Positions 1-10,346 of a DNA stretch of 64,000 bases are shown here, piece by piece. The position numbers were made by a program, and so were the translations under genes. Below the pieces are notes generated by a model, which did not search any database, was not told the origin of the DNA, and saw nothing but the letters and a program-made list of their open reading frames with translations. The DNA lies in assembly GCF_037126465.1 (NCBI RefSeq), contig NC_088201.1, forward strand, positions 139,378,376-139,442,375, read 5' to 3'. The stretch comes from Ornithodoros turicata. Taxonomy: Eukaryota; Arthropoda; Arachnida; Ixodida; Argasidae. Each line of letters starts with the position of its first letter. The stretch's first letter is position 1.

Positions 1-50
1 ATTAGCAGGAGCTCTTTGGCCGCACGTATAGCATATGTTTGTAAGTCAAA

Positions 51-122
51 CGTCGCCATGCCAGTACAGGACAGCTGTTTCGGACTTCTTGGGCCTCATC
101 AGCAATACTCAGACAGGCAACG
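51..122 (-). ncRNA. Type I hammerhead ribozyme motif, A monomer (intact core)
   Basis: Read on the minus strand: a 7-nt stem I strand (CGTTGCC), an internal loop, CTGATGA, stem II (GGCC/GTCC around CAAGAA, one C-U mismatch), GAAA, the self-complementary CAGCTG as a loop-less stem III, the GUC triplet (70-72), and the closing stem I strand GGCGACG (51-57). All conserved core bases are present. A stem III this short usually needs dimer formation to cleave, as known for PLE and satellite hammerheads. A monomers with the same intact core lie at 1934-2005, 2994-3065 and 4055-4126; in the last, the outer stem I strand has one change. Confidence 0.8.
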
Positions 123-231
123 TTTGAGCGGATGGCCGCAGAAAGTCACGTGGCACGTGATGCCTCACGTCAGGGTGTCCTAAGACACATCTGAAAGCCC
201 AGTGCAAACCCAGTCAAGTGTGTAAGTCAAA

Positions 232-303
232 CGTCGCCATGCCATTACTGGACAGCTGTTTCGACCTTCTTGGGCCTCATCAGCAGCACGCAGACAGGCA
301 ACG
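232..303 (-). ncRNA. Type I hammerhead ribozyme motif, B monomer (best example)
   Basis: On the minus strand the motif reads stem I (CGTTGCC), loop, CTG, core CTGATGA, stem II GGCC-CAAGAA-GGTC (four pairs with one G-U), GAAA, CAGCTG, cleavage triplet GTC, then CAG and the closing strand GGCGACG. CTG next to the core pairs with CAG just after the cleavage site, and the outer 7-bp helix is complete with one G-U. This is the best-paired version in the array. B monomers with the same core lie at 640, 1055, 1470, 2115, 2530 and 3175. The copies at 3590 and 4289 keep CTGATGA but have GAAA changed to GAAC and GAGA. Confidence 0.82.
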
Positions 304-458
304 TTTGAGCGGATGGGTCAGAAGGTCACGTGTTGCCTCTCGTCAGGGTGTCCTAAGACACCTCTGGATGCCCAGTGCAAAGTCAGTTAAGTGTATAAGG
401 GGGAAAAAATTAGCAGGAGCTCTTTGGCAGCACGTATAGCATATGTTTGTAAGTCAAA

Positions 459-530
459 CGTCGCCATGCCAGTACAGGACAGCTGTTTCGGACTTCTTGG
501 GCCTCACCAGCAGTACTCAGACAGGCAACG
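459..530 (-). ncRNA. Hammerhead motif with A6-to-G core change (probably inactive)
   Basis: Same 72-nt layout as its neighbours, but the core reads CTGGTGA instead of CTGATGA. The same or a further-changed core (CGGTGA) is seen in the A monomers starting at 874, 1289, 1704, 2349, 2764, 3409 and 3824. A6 is an invariant catalytic-core position in known hammerheads, so loss of activity is expected. Most A monomers therefore look dead while most B monomers look intact. Confidence 0.7.
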
Positions 531-3500
531 TTTGAGCGGATGGCCGCAGAAAGTCACGTGGCACGTGATGCCTCACGTCAGGGTGTCCTAAGACACATCT
601 GAAAGCCCAGTGCAAACCCAGTCAAGTGTGTAAGTCAAACGTCGCCATGCCATTACTGGACAGCTGTTTCGACCTTCTTGGGCCTCATCAGCAGCACGCA
701 GACAGGCAACGTTTGAGCGGATGGGTCAGAAGGTCACGTGGCACGTGTTGCCTCTCGTCAGGGTGTCCTAAGACACCTCTGGATGCCCAGTGCAAAGTCA
801 GTTAAGTGTATAAGGGGGAAAAAATTAGCAGGAGCTCTTTGGCAGCACGTATAGCATATGTTTGTAAGTCAAACGTCGCCATGCCAGTACAGGACAGCTG
901 TTTCGGACTTCTTGGGCCTCACCGGCGGTACTGAGACAGGCAACGTTTGAGCGGATGGCCGCAGAAAGTCACGTGGCACGTGATGCCTCACGTCAGGGTG
1001 TCCTAAGACACATCTGAAAGCCCAGTGCAAACCCAGTCAAGTGTGTAAGTCAAACGTCGCCATGCCATTACTGGACAGCTGTTTCGACCTTCTTGGGCCT
1101 CATCAGCAGCACGCAGACAGGCAACGTTTGAGCGGATGGGTCAGAAGGTCACGTGGCACGTGTTGCCTCTCGTCAGGGTGTCCTAAGACACCTCTGGATG
1201 CCCAGTGCAAAGTCAGTTAAGTGTATAAGGGGGAAAAAATTAGCAGGAGCTCTTTGGCAGCACGTATAGCATATGTTTGTAAGTCAAACGTCGCCATGCC
1301 AGTACAGGACAGCTGTTTCGGACTTCTTGGGCCTCACCGGCAGTACTGAGACAGGCAACGTTTGAGCGGATGGCCGCAGAAAGTCACGTGGCACGTGATG
1401 CCTCACGTCAGGGTGTCCTAAGACACATCTGAAAGCCCAGTGCAAACCCAGTCAAGTGTGTAAGTCAAACGTCGCCATGCCATTACTGGACAGCTGTTTC
1501 GACCTTCTTGGGCCTCATCAGCAGCACGCAGACAGGCAACGTTTGAGCAGATGGGTCAGAAGGTCAAGTGGCACGTGTTGCCTCTCGTCAGGGTGTCCTA
1601 AGACAGCTCTGGATGCCCAGTGCAAAGTCAGTTAAGTGTATAAGGGGGAAAAAATTAGCAGGAGCTCTTTGGCCGCACGTATAGCATATGTTTGCAAGTC
1701 AAACGTCGCCATGCCAGTACAGGACAGCTGTTTCGGACTTCTTGGGCCTCACCAGCTGTACTCAGACAGGCAACGTTTGATCGGCCGCAGAAGGTCACGT
1801 GGCACGTGATGCCTCACGTCAGGGTGTCCTAAGACACATCTGAAAGCCCAGTACAAAGCCAGTTAAGTGTATAAGGGGAAAAAATTAGCAGGAGCTCTTT
1901 GGCCGCACGTATAGCATATGTTTGTAAGTCAAACGTCGCCATGCCAGTACAGGACAGCTGTTTCGGACTTCTTGGGCCTCATCAGCAATACTCAGACAGG
2001 CAACGTTTGAGCGGATGGCCGCAGAAAGTCACGTGGCACGTGATGCCTCACGTCAGGGTGTCCTAAGACACATCTGAAAGCCCAGTGCAAACCCAGTCAA
2101 GTGTGTAAGTCTAACGTCGCCATGCCATTACTGGACAGCTGTTTCGACCTTCTTGGGCCTCATCAGCAGCACGCAGACAGGCAACGTTTGAGCGGATGGG
2201 TCAGAAGGTCACGTGGCACGTGTTGCCTCTCGTCAGGGTGTCCTAAGACACCTCTGGATGCCCAGTGCAAAGTCAGTTAAGTGTATAAGGGGGAAAAAAT
2301 TAGCAGGAGCTCTTTGGCAGCACGTATAGCATATGTTTGTAAGTCAAACGTCGCCATGCCAGTACAGGACAGCTGTTTCGGACTTCTTGGGCCTCACCGG
2401 CAGTACTGAGACAGGCAACGTTTGAGCGGATGACCGCAGAAAGTCACGTGGCACGTGATGCCTCACGTCAGGGTGTCCTAAGACACATCTGAAAGTCCAG
2501 TGCAAACCCAGTCAAGTGTGTAAGTCAAACGTCGCCATGCCATTACTGGACAGCTGTTTCGACCTTCTTGGGCCTCATCAGCAGCACGCAGACAGGCAAC
2601 GTTTGAGCGGATGGGTCAGAAGGTCAAGTGGCACGTGTTGCCTCTCGTCAGGGTGTCCTAAGACACCTCTGGATGCCCAGTGCAAAGTCAGTTAAGTGTA
2701 TAAGGGGGAAAAAATTAGCAGGAGCTCTTTGGCCGCACGTATAGCATATGTTTGCAAGTCAAACGTCGCCATGCCAGTACTGGACAGCTGTTTCGGACTT
2801 CTTGGGCCTCACCAGCTGTACTCAGACAGGCAACGTTTGATCGGCCGCAGAAGGTCACGTGGCACGTGATGCCTCACGTCAGGGTGTCCTAAGACACATC
2901 TGAAAGCCCAGTACAAAGCCAGTTAAGTGTATAAGGGGAAAAAATTAGCAGGAGCTCTTTGGCCGCACGTATAGCATATGTTTGTAAGTCAAACGTCGCC
3001 ATGCCAGTACAGGACAGCTGTTTCGGACTTCTTGGGCCTCATCAGCAATACTCAGACAGGCAACGTTTGAGCGGATGGCCGCAGAAAGTCACCTGGCACG
3101 TGATGCCTCAGGTCAGGGTGTCCTAAGACACATCTGAAAGCCCAGTGCAAACCCAGTCAAGTGTGTAAGTCAAACGTCGCCATGCCATTACTGGACAGCT
3201 GTTTCGACCTTCTTGGGCCTCATCAGCAGCACGCAGACAGGCAACGTTTGAGCGGATGGGTCAGAAGGTCACGTGGCACGTGTTGCCTCTCGTCAGGGTG
3301 TCCTAAGACACCTCTGGATGCCCAGTGCAAAGTCAGTTAAGTGTATAAGGGGGAAAAAATTAGCAGGAGCTCTTTGGCAGCACGTATAGCATATGTTTGT
3401 AAGTCAAACGTCGCCATGCCAGTACAGGACAGCTGTTTCGGACTTCTTGGGCCTCACCAGCAGTACTCAGACAGGCAACGTTTGAGCGGATGGCCGCAGA

Positions 3501-4505
3501 AAGTCACGTGGCACGTAATGCCTCACGTCAGGGTGTCCTAAGACACATCTGAAAGCCCAGTGCAAACCCAGTCAAGTGTGTAAGTCAAACGTCGCCATGC
3601 CATTACTGGACAGCTGGTTCGACCTTCTTGGGCCTCATCAGCAGCACGCAGACAGGGAACGTTTGAGCGGATGGGTCAGAAGGTCACGTGGCACGTGTTG
3701 CCTCTCGTCAGGGTGTCCTAAGACACCTCTGGATGCCCAGTGCAAAGTCAGTTAAGTGTATAAGGGGGAAAAAATTAGCAGGAGCTCTTTGGCAGCACGT
3801 ATAGCATATGTTTGTAAGTCAAACGTCGCCATGCCAGTACAGGACAGCTGTTTCGGACTTCTTGGGCCTCACCAGCTGTACTCAGACAGGCAACGTTTGA
3901 GCGGATGGCCGCAGAAGGTCACGTACGTGATGCCTCACGTCAGGGTGTCCTAAGACACATCTGAAAGCCCAGTACAAAGCCAGTTAAGTGTATAAGGGGA
4001 AAAAATTAGCAGGAGCTGTTTGGCCGCACGTATAGCATATGTTTGTAAGTCAAACGTCGCCATGCCAGTACAGGACAGCTGTTTCGGACTTCTTGGGCCT
4101 CATCAGCAATACTCAGACAGGCAACATTTGAGCGGATGGCCGCAGAAGGTCACGTGGCACGTGATGCCTCCCGTCAGGGTGTCCTAAGACACCTCTGAAA
4201 GCCCAGTGCAAAGCCAGTCAAGTGTATAAGGGGAAAATATTAGCAGGAGCTCTTTTGCCGCACGTATAGCATATGTTTGTAAGTCAAACGTCGCCATGCC
4301 ATTACTGGACAGCAGTCTCGACCTTATTGTGCCTCATCAGCAGCACGCAGACAGGCAACGTTTGAGCGGACGGGTCAGAAGGTCGCGTGGCACGTGTTGC
4401 CTCCGTCAGGGTGTCCTAAGACACCTCTGAAAGTCCAGCGCAAAGCCAGTCAAGTGCATAAGGCAAAAAAAAAAAAAATAGCACGAGCTCCTTGGCTGCA
4501 CGTAT

Positions 4506-5500
4506 CAAGGTATATCTAAAGAGGTAGCGCAACTCCCATAGACCCCTGTGTCTTCAGAATGACGCCATGCTAGAGACGGTCAGCGCCATCCATCCGTTGC
4601 GCGGACTACTACGACTGTGTAATAAATGGCGTCAGAGGTGACGTCAGCAGTATGAATAATAAGTAGTGCATAATTGGCCGTGGCACGTTTACGCTCGCGC
4701 ACTTCGTTTGCGTTGTGTTCCCTTTTCCTCATCCGTGCAACAGTACCCGACGAGAACACAGAAAAAATAAATCGTATCAGGCTTAATGAAACATATCAAT
4801 ACGAAATACATATCGTTATCACATATATTCACAACTCCAAACAGAAGGGCACCGTGATAATCACACAGAAACTAGGAAGGTTCACTTAAGCTCCATTTCT
4901 CACCTAGAGCAATACGTACAGGCAGTGATTAGACGTTTGCATTTATTCAATGAGTGGCCAGTGCAACAAAACATGACATCGCTGGTGCACAGCTGATTCC
5001 TGCTAACACTCACGCTATCATGGCCACTCGTCCCATGAAATTTTTTTTTCGCGGGGCCAGCAACAGGGAATGGATTGTATTCATCAGTTCACAAGAGTAA
5101 ATCTTGGCCTACATTTCCGAGATGTGAACGTCGCTTCCTGTTTAACCTAAAAAGTGTACGAACTCCGCATTACAATATGCACGGACACACGGCACGGATG
5201 CACGGATAAACACGCCCACTGTGACACATGCGCAAAGGGAGCAGGACACGGAAATGTACTCGGGTGGTAGATGATTTGTATATGTGCACGAGTGGGACAA
5301 CAGAAAGTTTTTTCTACATTGAAATTATGAATTACCTATTAGTACGCACACAACCCATACCCACGTTCTAAAGTTTTCGTGTTTACGATCGTACCTCTAC
5401 TGTCAACACCCAGGATCGCTCGCGCCTCATGATGGTAGCCTTGCCGATGGGTCTGATTTCGTATTTTCGCTTGTTTTCGCTACCAGTTTAGATATACCTT
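4506..5500. mobile_element. Non-autonomous inverted-repeat DNA transposon, 995 bp, inserted in satellite 1
   Basis: The ends are inverted repeats: AAGGTATATCTAAA at 4507-4520 and its complement at 5487-5500, with weaker similarity (GGTAGCG) continuing inward. The flanks repeat TGCACGTAT (4497-4505 and 5501-5509), a 9-bp target duplication that fits the uninterrupted satellite sequence. The interior has no recognisable transposase; a 71-codon ORF at 4674-4889 has no recognisable content. The superfamily is not assigned; an 8-9 bp duplication would suit hAT or Mutator-like elements. Confidence 0.82.
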
Positions 5501-5717
5501 TGCACGTATAGCATATGTCTGTTGTATATGTATATAGCTGTTTCGGCCTTCTTGGGCCTCATCAGCAGTAAGCAGACAGGCAACGTTTGAGCGGATGGCG
5601 TCAGAAGGTCACGTGGCACTTGATGCCTCAAGTCAGGGTGTCCTAAGACTCCTCTGAAAGCTCAGTGCAAAGCCAGTTAAGTGTATAAGGGGAAAAAATT
5701 AGCAGGAGCTCTTTGGC
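5501..5717 (-). repeat. Last satellite 1 monomer, beyond the transposon
   Basis: Continues the array after the 995 bp insertion and is more diverged. On the minus strand it keeps CTGATGA, a perfect GGCC/GGCC stem II and GAAACAGCT (about 5530-5600), but the cleavage triplet and the closing stem I strand are replaced by an AT-rich stretch, so self-cleavage is not expected. It ends at 5717 in unrelated A-rich sequence. Confidence 0.8.
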
Positions 5718-5799
5718 TAAATAAAAAAAAGAACAATGAAATTGTGTGTGCCGTAAGTGACAACTGTTTCAATACAAATACTGTTGCGAATCTGTGGGC

Positions 5800-6270
5800 T
5801 TGCGGTAAAAGTCAGCATAGTTAAAACATCACCAGTTCACTTAACTTGCACATCCAGGAAGTTAATAGTGACTGCCGAGTGTGAGTGGTTGAACTTAATA
5901 GAGGGATGGAACTGGTTGAAATGCGTACAAATTCTAGCAGGACGCCTTCCGGATGTGGCCAGGTCATAAATATGACAAATCCTGTAGAGGGATGCTTGTA
6001 GAAGAATTTTTCCTTCTAACGCTTCAAGGAATAAATTTGCACAGGTAGGTGCCAGGTTAGTGCCGCTAACCTAGCTGTTGATTTGTAAGTACCGTTTGCC
6101 GTTGAATTCAAACTTATTTCTATAATCAACTTTCAGTTAATTTAATTGAGTGGATAAGACCCATGGGTCATTTGAGGCTTCCGAATACTTTGCAAGGGCC
6201 GTCCCTGCTGCGCAAATACAGTGTTCGTGTGGGGTATCGGTATAGATTGAGATGACCCCTTTCAAGTTTT
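5800..6270 (-). pseudogene. Decayed Penelope-like element fragment (reverse transcriptase)
   Basis: The minus strand keeps the order of RT segments seen in PLE-B (about 23890-24310): the region around the FLDV motif, the DDIF motif C, the MGTKMAP motif B and the NIP motif A. It has many frameshifts and substitutions. The clearest base-level matches are at 5861-5880, 5955-5985 and 6040-6080. It is too decayed to translate as one frame and is older than the four PLEs further right. Confidence 0.6.
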
Positions 6271-7089
6271 AAGGTTTTAAGTGTGACCCAATGTGACCCT
6301 AGGTAAGTTTAAGTCTTTAAGGGTTGAAGAGTATCCCAAGTTTCATACAGAGGAAACTCAACCTTATCTCAAGTATCGACTAATTACAGAAAACTACTCA
6401 ATGACAGCTACACGTTGGCAACAGACTGCTTCGCAAGAAAGTACAAGTCGAATACTAGTCAGTACTACGACGGCCTACCATACTCCATGTCTGATGTACA
6501 GACGTTTTGCATTGAAGAACAACGCATGAAGGAATTTGGCGATATAAGAGGCCCATGCCATGTGAGTAAATAACTAATACCATTGCCTCAGGAAGTGTCA
6601 AAGGAGGAGATTTGCAGTGGTTTCGTTGCCCCTCCTGTATTGTATAGCTTCTTCATTCCACAAAAACTGATTTTCTGCTACAATAGTCTGCTTTTGTTGC
6701 ACGTCATCTGATATATCCATGTCAATATCATGTATTTGATTAAATTCGGCACATTCTTTACATTACTGGAGTAAAAAGTGACCTCTACCTGGAAAATTCC
6801 AGGGTTCGTTTCGTAAACATTCACATAATAAAACTTGCGTTACATGACATTCACATCAGGAGGTAACAAAAAACAAGTAAGGACGAATGCCGTTGACCGT
6901 ATCAGCGGCGTTGCGTTGGTTCCCAGCAGCCGGGGTGAAATGTGTATGGCGTCCAAAACAAGACACATAACAAGAATGCATCACCCCCCCCCCCTCTCCC
7001 ACGCAGCAGAAAGCACTTCATGAACTTTGCGCTTCGGTTGCTTCACTTCGGGGTAATTCCATTTTAAATCGACCAAGGTGCGCCGGTGA
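6271..7089. other. Unassigned region between PLE scrap and satellite 2
   Basis: No gene is supported; ORFs of 78 and 62 codons have no recognisable content. Bases 7051-7076 (an AATTCCATTTTAAATCGACC-type block) recur inverted near 29669-29692, so at least the right edge is a dispersed repeat. Confidence 0.5.
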
Positions 7090-10048
7090 TAAATAAATAA
7101 AGCAGCCATAGAAGCCATCTTAACTGTAAGTTTGAATTTCAAACACGTCTAGCATCATTTACCTATTTTTTAATGGCTTTTCCTCCCTCTTTATAATCCA
7201 CTGGCTTGCACTGTGGCATTGAGGAGTGCTCGGTCACCCTCCCAGGTGTGTATCGCTCGCTGAGTGACCCCTGGTTTGCCAATTCCGAACGATGCGCAGC
7301 TACCCAGGGCCGACGAGCCGCAAACACGGCGAAACACGTGTCCTCTGGTGCTGTCGCATCGTTCAATGAGTATCTGTTTCTCTACGTGCAGCCATAGAAG
7401 CCATCTTAACTGTAAGTTTAAATTTCAAACACGTCTAGCATCATTTACCTATTTTTTAATGGCTTTTCCTCCTCTTTATAATCCACTGGCTTGCACTGTG
7501 GCATTGAGGAGTGCTCGGTCACCCTCCCAGGTGTGTATCGCTCGCTGAGTGACCCCTGGTTTGCCAATTCCGAACGATGCGCAGCTACCCAGGGCCGACG
7601 AGCCGCAAACACGGCGAAACACGTGTCCTCTGGTGCTGTCGCATCGTTCAATGAGTATCTGTTTCTCTACGTGCAGCCATAGAAGCCATTTTAATCTGTA
7701 AGTTTGAATTTCAAACACGTCTAGCATCATTTACCTATTTTTTAATGGCTTTTCCTCCCTCTTTATAATCCACTGGCTTGCACTGTGACATTGAGGAGTG
7801 CTCGGTCACCCTCCCAGGTGTGTATCGCTCGCTGAGTGACCCCTGGTTTGGAAATTCCGAACGATGCGCAGCTACCCAGGGCCGACGAGCCGCAAACACG
7901 GCGAAACACGTGTCCTCTGGTGCTGTCGCATCGTTCAATGAGTATCTGTTTCTCTACGTGCAGCCATAGAAGCCATCTTAACTGTAAGTTTAAATTTCAA
8001 ACACGTCTAGCATCATTTACCTATTTTTTAATGGCTTTTCCTCCCTCTTTATAATCCACTGGCTTGCACTGTGGCATTGAGGAGTGCTCGGTCACCCTCC
8101 CAGGTGTGTATCGCTCGCTGAGTGACCCCTGGTTTGCCAATTCCGAACGATGCGCAGCTACCCAGGGCCGACGAGCCGCAAACACGGCGAAACACGTGTC
8201 CTCTGGTGCTGTCGCATCGTTCAATGAGTATCTGTTTCTCTACGTGCAGCCATAGAAGCCATCTTAACTGTAAGTTTAAATTTCAAACACGTCTAGCATC
8301 ATTTACCTATTTTTTAATGGCTTTTCCTCCTCTTTATAATCCACTGGCTTGCACTGTGGCATTGAGGAGTGCTCGGTCACCCTCCCAGGTGTGTATCGCT
8401 CGCTGAGTGACCCCTGGTTTGCCAATTCCGAACGATGCGCAGCTACCCAGGGCCGACGAGCCGCAAACACGGCGAAACACGTGTCCTCTGGTGCTGTCGC
8501 ATCGTTCAATGAGTATCTGTTTCTCTACGTGCAGCCATAGAAGCCATTTTAATCTGTAACTTTGAATTTCAAACACGTCTAGCATCATTTACCTATTTTT
8601 TAATGGCTTTTCCTCCCTCTTTATAATCCACTGGCTTGCACTGTGACATTGAGGAGTGCTCGGTCACCCTCCCAGGTGTGTATCGCTCGCTGAGTGACCC
8701 CTGGTTTGCCAATTCCGAACGATGCGCAGCTACCCAGGGCCGACGAGCCGCAAACACGGCGAAACACGTGTCCTCTGGTGCTGTCGCATCGTTCAATGAG
8801 TATCTGTTTCTCTACGTGCAGCCATAGAAGCCATCTTAACTGTAAGTTTAAATTTCAAACACGTCTAGCATCATTTACCTATTTTTTAATGGCTTTTCCT
8901 CCTCTTTATAATCCACTGGCTTGCACTGTGGCATTGAGGAGTGCTCGGTCACCCTCCCAGGTGTGTATCGCTCGCTGAGTGACCCCTGGTTTGCCAATTC
9001 CGAACGATGCGCAGCTACCCAGGGCCGACGAGCCGCAAACACGGCGAAACACGTGTCCTCTGGTGCTGTCGCATCGTTCAATGAGTATCTGTTTCTCTAC
9101 GTGCAGCCATAGAAGCCATTTTAATCTGTAAGTTTGAATTTCAAACACGTCTAGCATCATTTACCTATTTTTTAATGGCTTTTCCTCCCTCTTTATAATC
9201 CACTGGCTTGCACTGTGGCATTGAGGAGTGCTCGGTCACCCTCCCAGGTGTGTATCGCTCGCTGAGTGACCCCTGGTTTGCCAATTCCGAACGATGCGCA
9301 GCTACCCAGGGCCGACGAGCCGCAAACACGGCGAAACACGTGTCCTCTGGTGCTGTCGCATCGTTCAATGAGTATCTGTTTCTCTACGTGCAGCCATAGA
9401 AGCCATCTTAACTGTAAGTTTGAATTTCAAACACGTCTAGCATCATTTACCTATTTTTTAATGGCTTTTCCTCCCTCTTTATAATCCACTGGCTTGCACT
9501 GTGGCATTGAGGAGTGCTCGGTCACCCTCCCAGGTGTGTATCGCTCGCTGAGTGACCCCTGGTTTGCCAATTCCGAACGATGCGCAGCTACCCAGGGCCG
9601 ACGAGCCGCAAACACGGCGAAACACGTGTCCTCTGGTGCTGTCGCATCGTTCAATGAGTATCTGTTTCTCTACGTGCAGCCATAGAAGCCATCTTAACTG
9701 TAAGTTTGAATTTCAAACACGTCTAGCATCATTTACCTATTTTTTAATGGCTTTTCCTCCCTCTTTATAATCCACTGGCTTGCACTGTGGCATTGAGGAG
9801 TGCTCGGTCACCCTCCCAGGTGTGTATCGCTCGCTGAGTGACCCCTGGTTTGCCAATTCCGAACGATGCGCAGCTACCCAGGGCCGACGAGCCGCAAACA
9901 CGGCGAAACACGTGTCCTCTGGTGCTGTCGCATCGTTCAATGAGTATCTGTTTCTCTACGTGCAGCCATAGAAGCCATCTTAACTGTAAGTTTGAATTTC
10001 AAACACGTCTAGCATCATTTACCTATTTTTTAATGGCTTTTCCTCCCT

Positions 10049-10052
<4 letters not shown>
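7090..10052 (+). repeat. Satellite family 2: ten tandem copies of a 286 bp unit with hammerhead motif
   Basis: Ten near-identical units of 285-287 bp. The GAAACACGTG blocks fall at 7331, about 7616, 7902, 8188, 8474, 8760, 9046, 9332, 9618 and 9904. Minor variants recur as groups (for example units at about 7445, 8303 and 8875 share a one-base deletion), so blocks of units were duplicated together. Repeated ORFs of 63-94 codons on both strands have no recognisable domain and come from the repeat itself. The last unit ends in CTCTTTATATA and merges into (TA)n. Dispersed copies of the same unit occur at 36974-37446, 41295-41520 and 53216-53690, so this is a mobile, retrozyme-like family rather than a purely local satellite. 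Confidence 0.92.
7290..7361 (+). ncRNA. Hammerhead motif of satellite 2, core U4 changed to C
   Basis: Plus strand: stem I CGATGCG with CAGC, then CCAGGG, core CCGACGA (7310-7316), stem II GCCG-CAAACA-CGGC, GAAA (7331-7334), self-complementary CACGTG, GTC (7340-7342), CTCTGG pairing back to CCAGGG, and GCTGT plus CGCATCG closing the outer helix. Everything fits a type I hammerhead except that CUGANGA reads CCGACGA. All ten array units share this change. Dispersed copies have CTGACGA, so the array descends from a single core-mutant unit. Confidence 0.75.

Positions 10053-10081
<29 letters not shown>
10053..10081. repeat. (TA)n microsatellite between satellite 2 and PLE-A
   Basis: About 14 TA units sit exactly between the terminal CTCTT of the last satellite 2 unit and the 3' end of the minus-strand PLE-A copy. 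Similar TA tracts border the other PLE ends in this window. Confidence 0.95.
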
Positions 10082-10084
<3 letters not shown>

Positions 10085-10346
10085 GTGAAAAGATATAATG
10101 AGTTGGTCAAACAGAAAACACTCACTTTCGTGTGCTTCGACAGTGGTGGGGGAAGGGAAATCGCAGTGCGTTGAGGTTGCCGAAGGGAGGTCATAAATTC
10201 TGTGTGCGGGGTCCTGTCGAGTGTGTTTCGCACGTGGGTGGGGGTTTTGGGGGGGGGGGGGGTCTTTCCCTAAGACGCATTTGTGTGGAAAGGACTCGAT
10301 TGCGTCGCGTAAACGGGTGTAGCTTCTTGTTGTGTTGTAGGCGTTA

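Larger units (their letters stand above)
1..4505 (-). repeat. Satellite family 1: about 415 bp dimeric units with hammerhead ribozyme motifs (retrozyme-like)
   Basis: A tandem array made mostly of alternating A monomers (about 234 bp) and B monomers (about 181 bp), giving a higher-order period of about 415 bp (A starts at 459, 874, 1289 and 1704). I count 21 monomers. Each monomer contains a 72-nt segment, best seen on the minus strand, with hammerhead layout. Segment starts are 51, 232, 459, 640, 874, 1055, 1289, 1470, 1704, 1934, 2115, 2349, 2530, 2764, 2994, 3175, 3409, 3590, 3824, 4055 and 4289. Short plus-strand ORFs of 65-73 codons across the array are reading-frame accidents of the repeat. 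The array enters from outside the window at base 1 and continues beyond the inserted transposon at 5501. Monomer size, tandem layout and a ribozyme per monomer match metazoan retrozymes. Mobility and transcription are inferences. Confidence 0.9.

Noticed and set aside
1..10052. The two regular repeat arrays as CRISPR arrays
   Set aside because: Units are 180-286 bp and near-identical throughout, with no short repeat/unique spacer pattern, and the context is eukaryotic transposons.
7163..10098. Repeated 63-94 codon ORFs in satellite 2 as a gene family
   Set aside because: They occur on both strands and in several frames of the same repeat, have no recognisable domain, and overlap the ribozyme motif.
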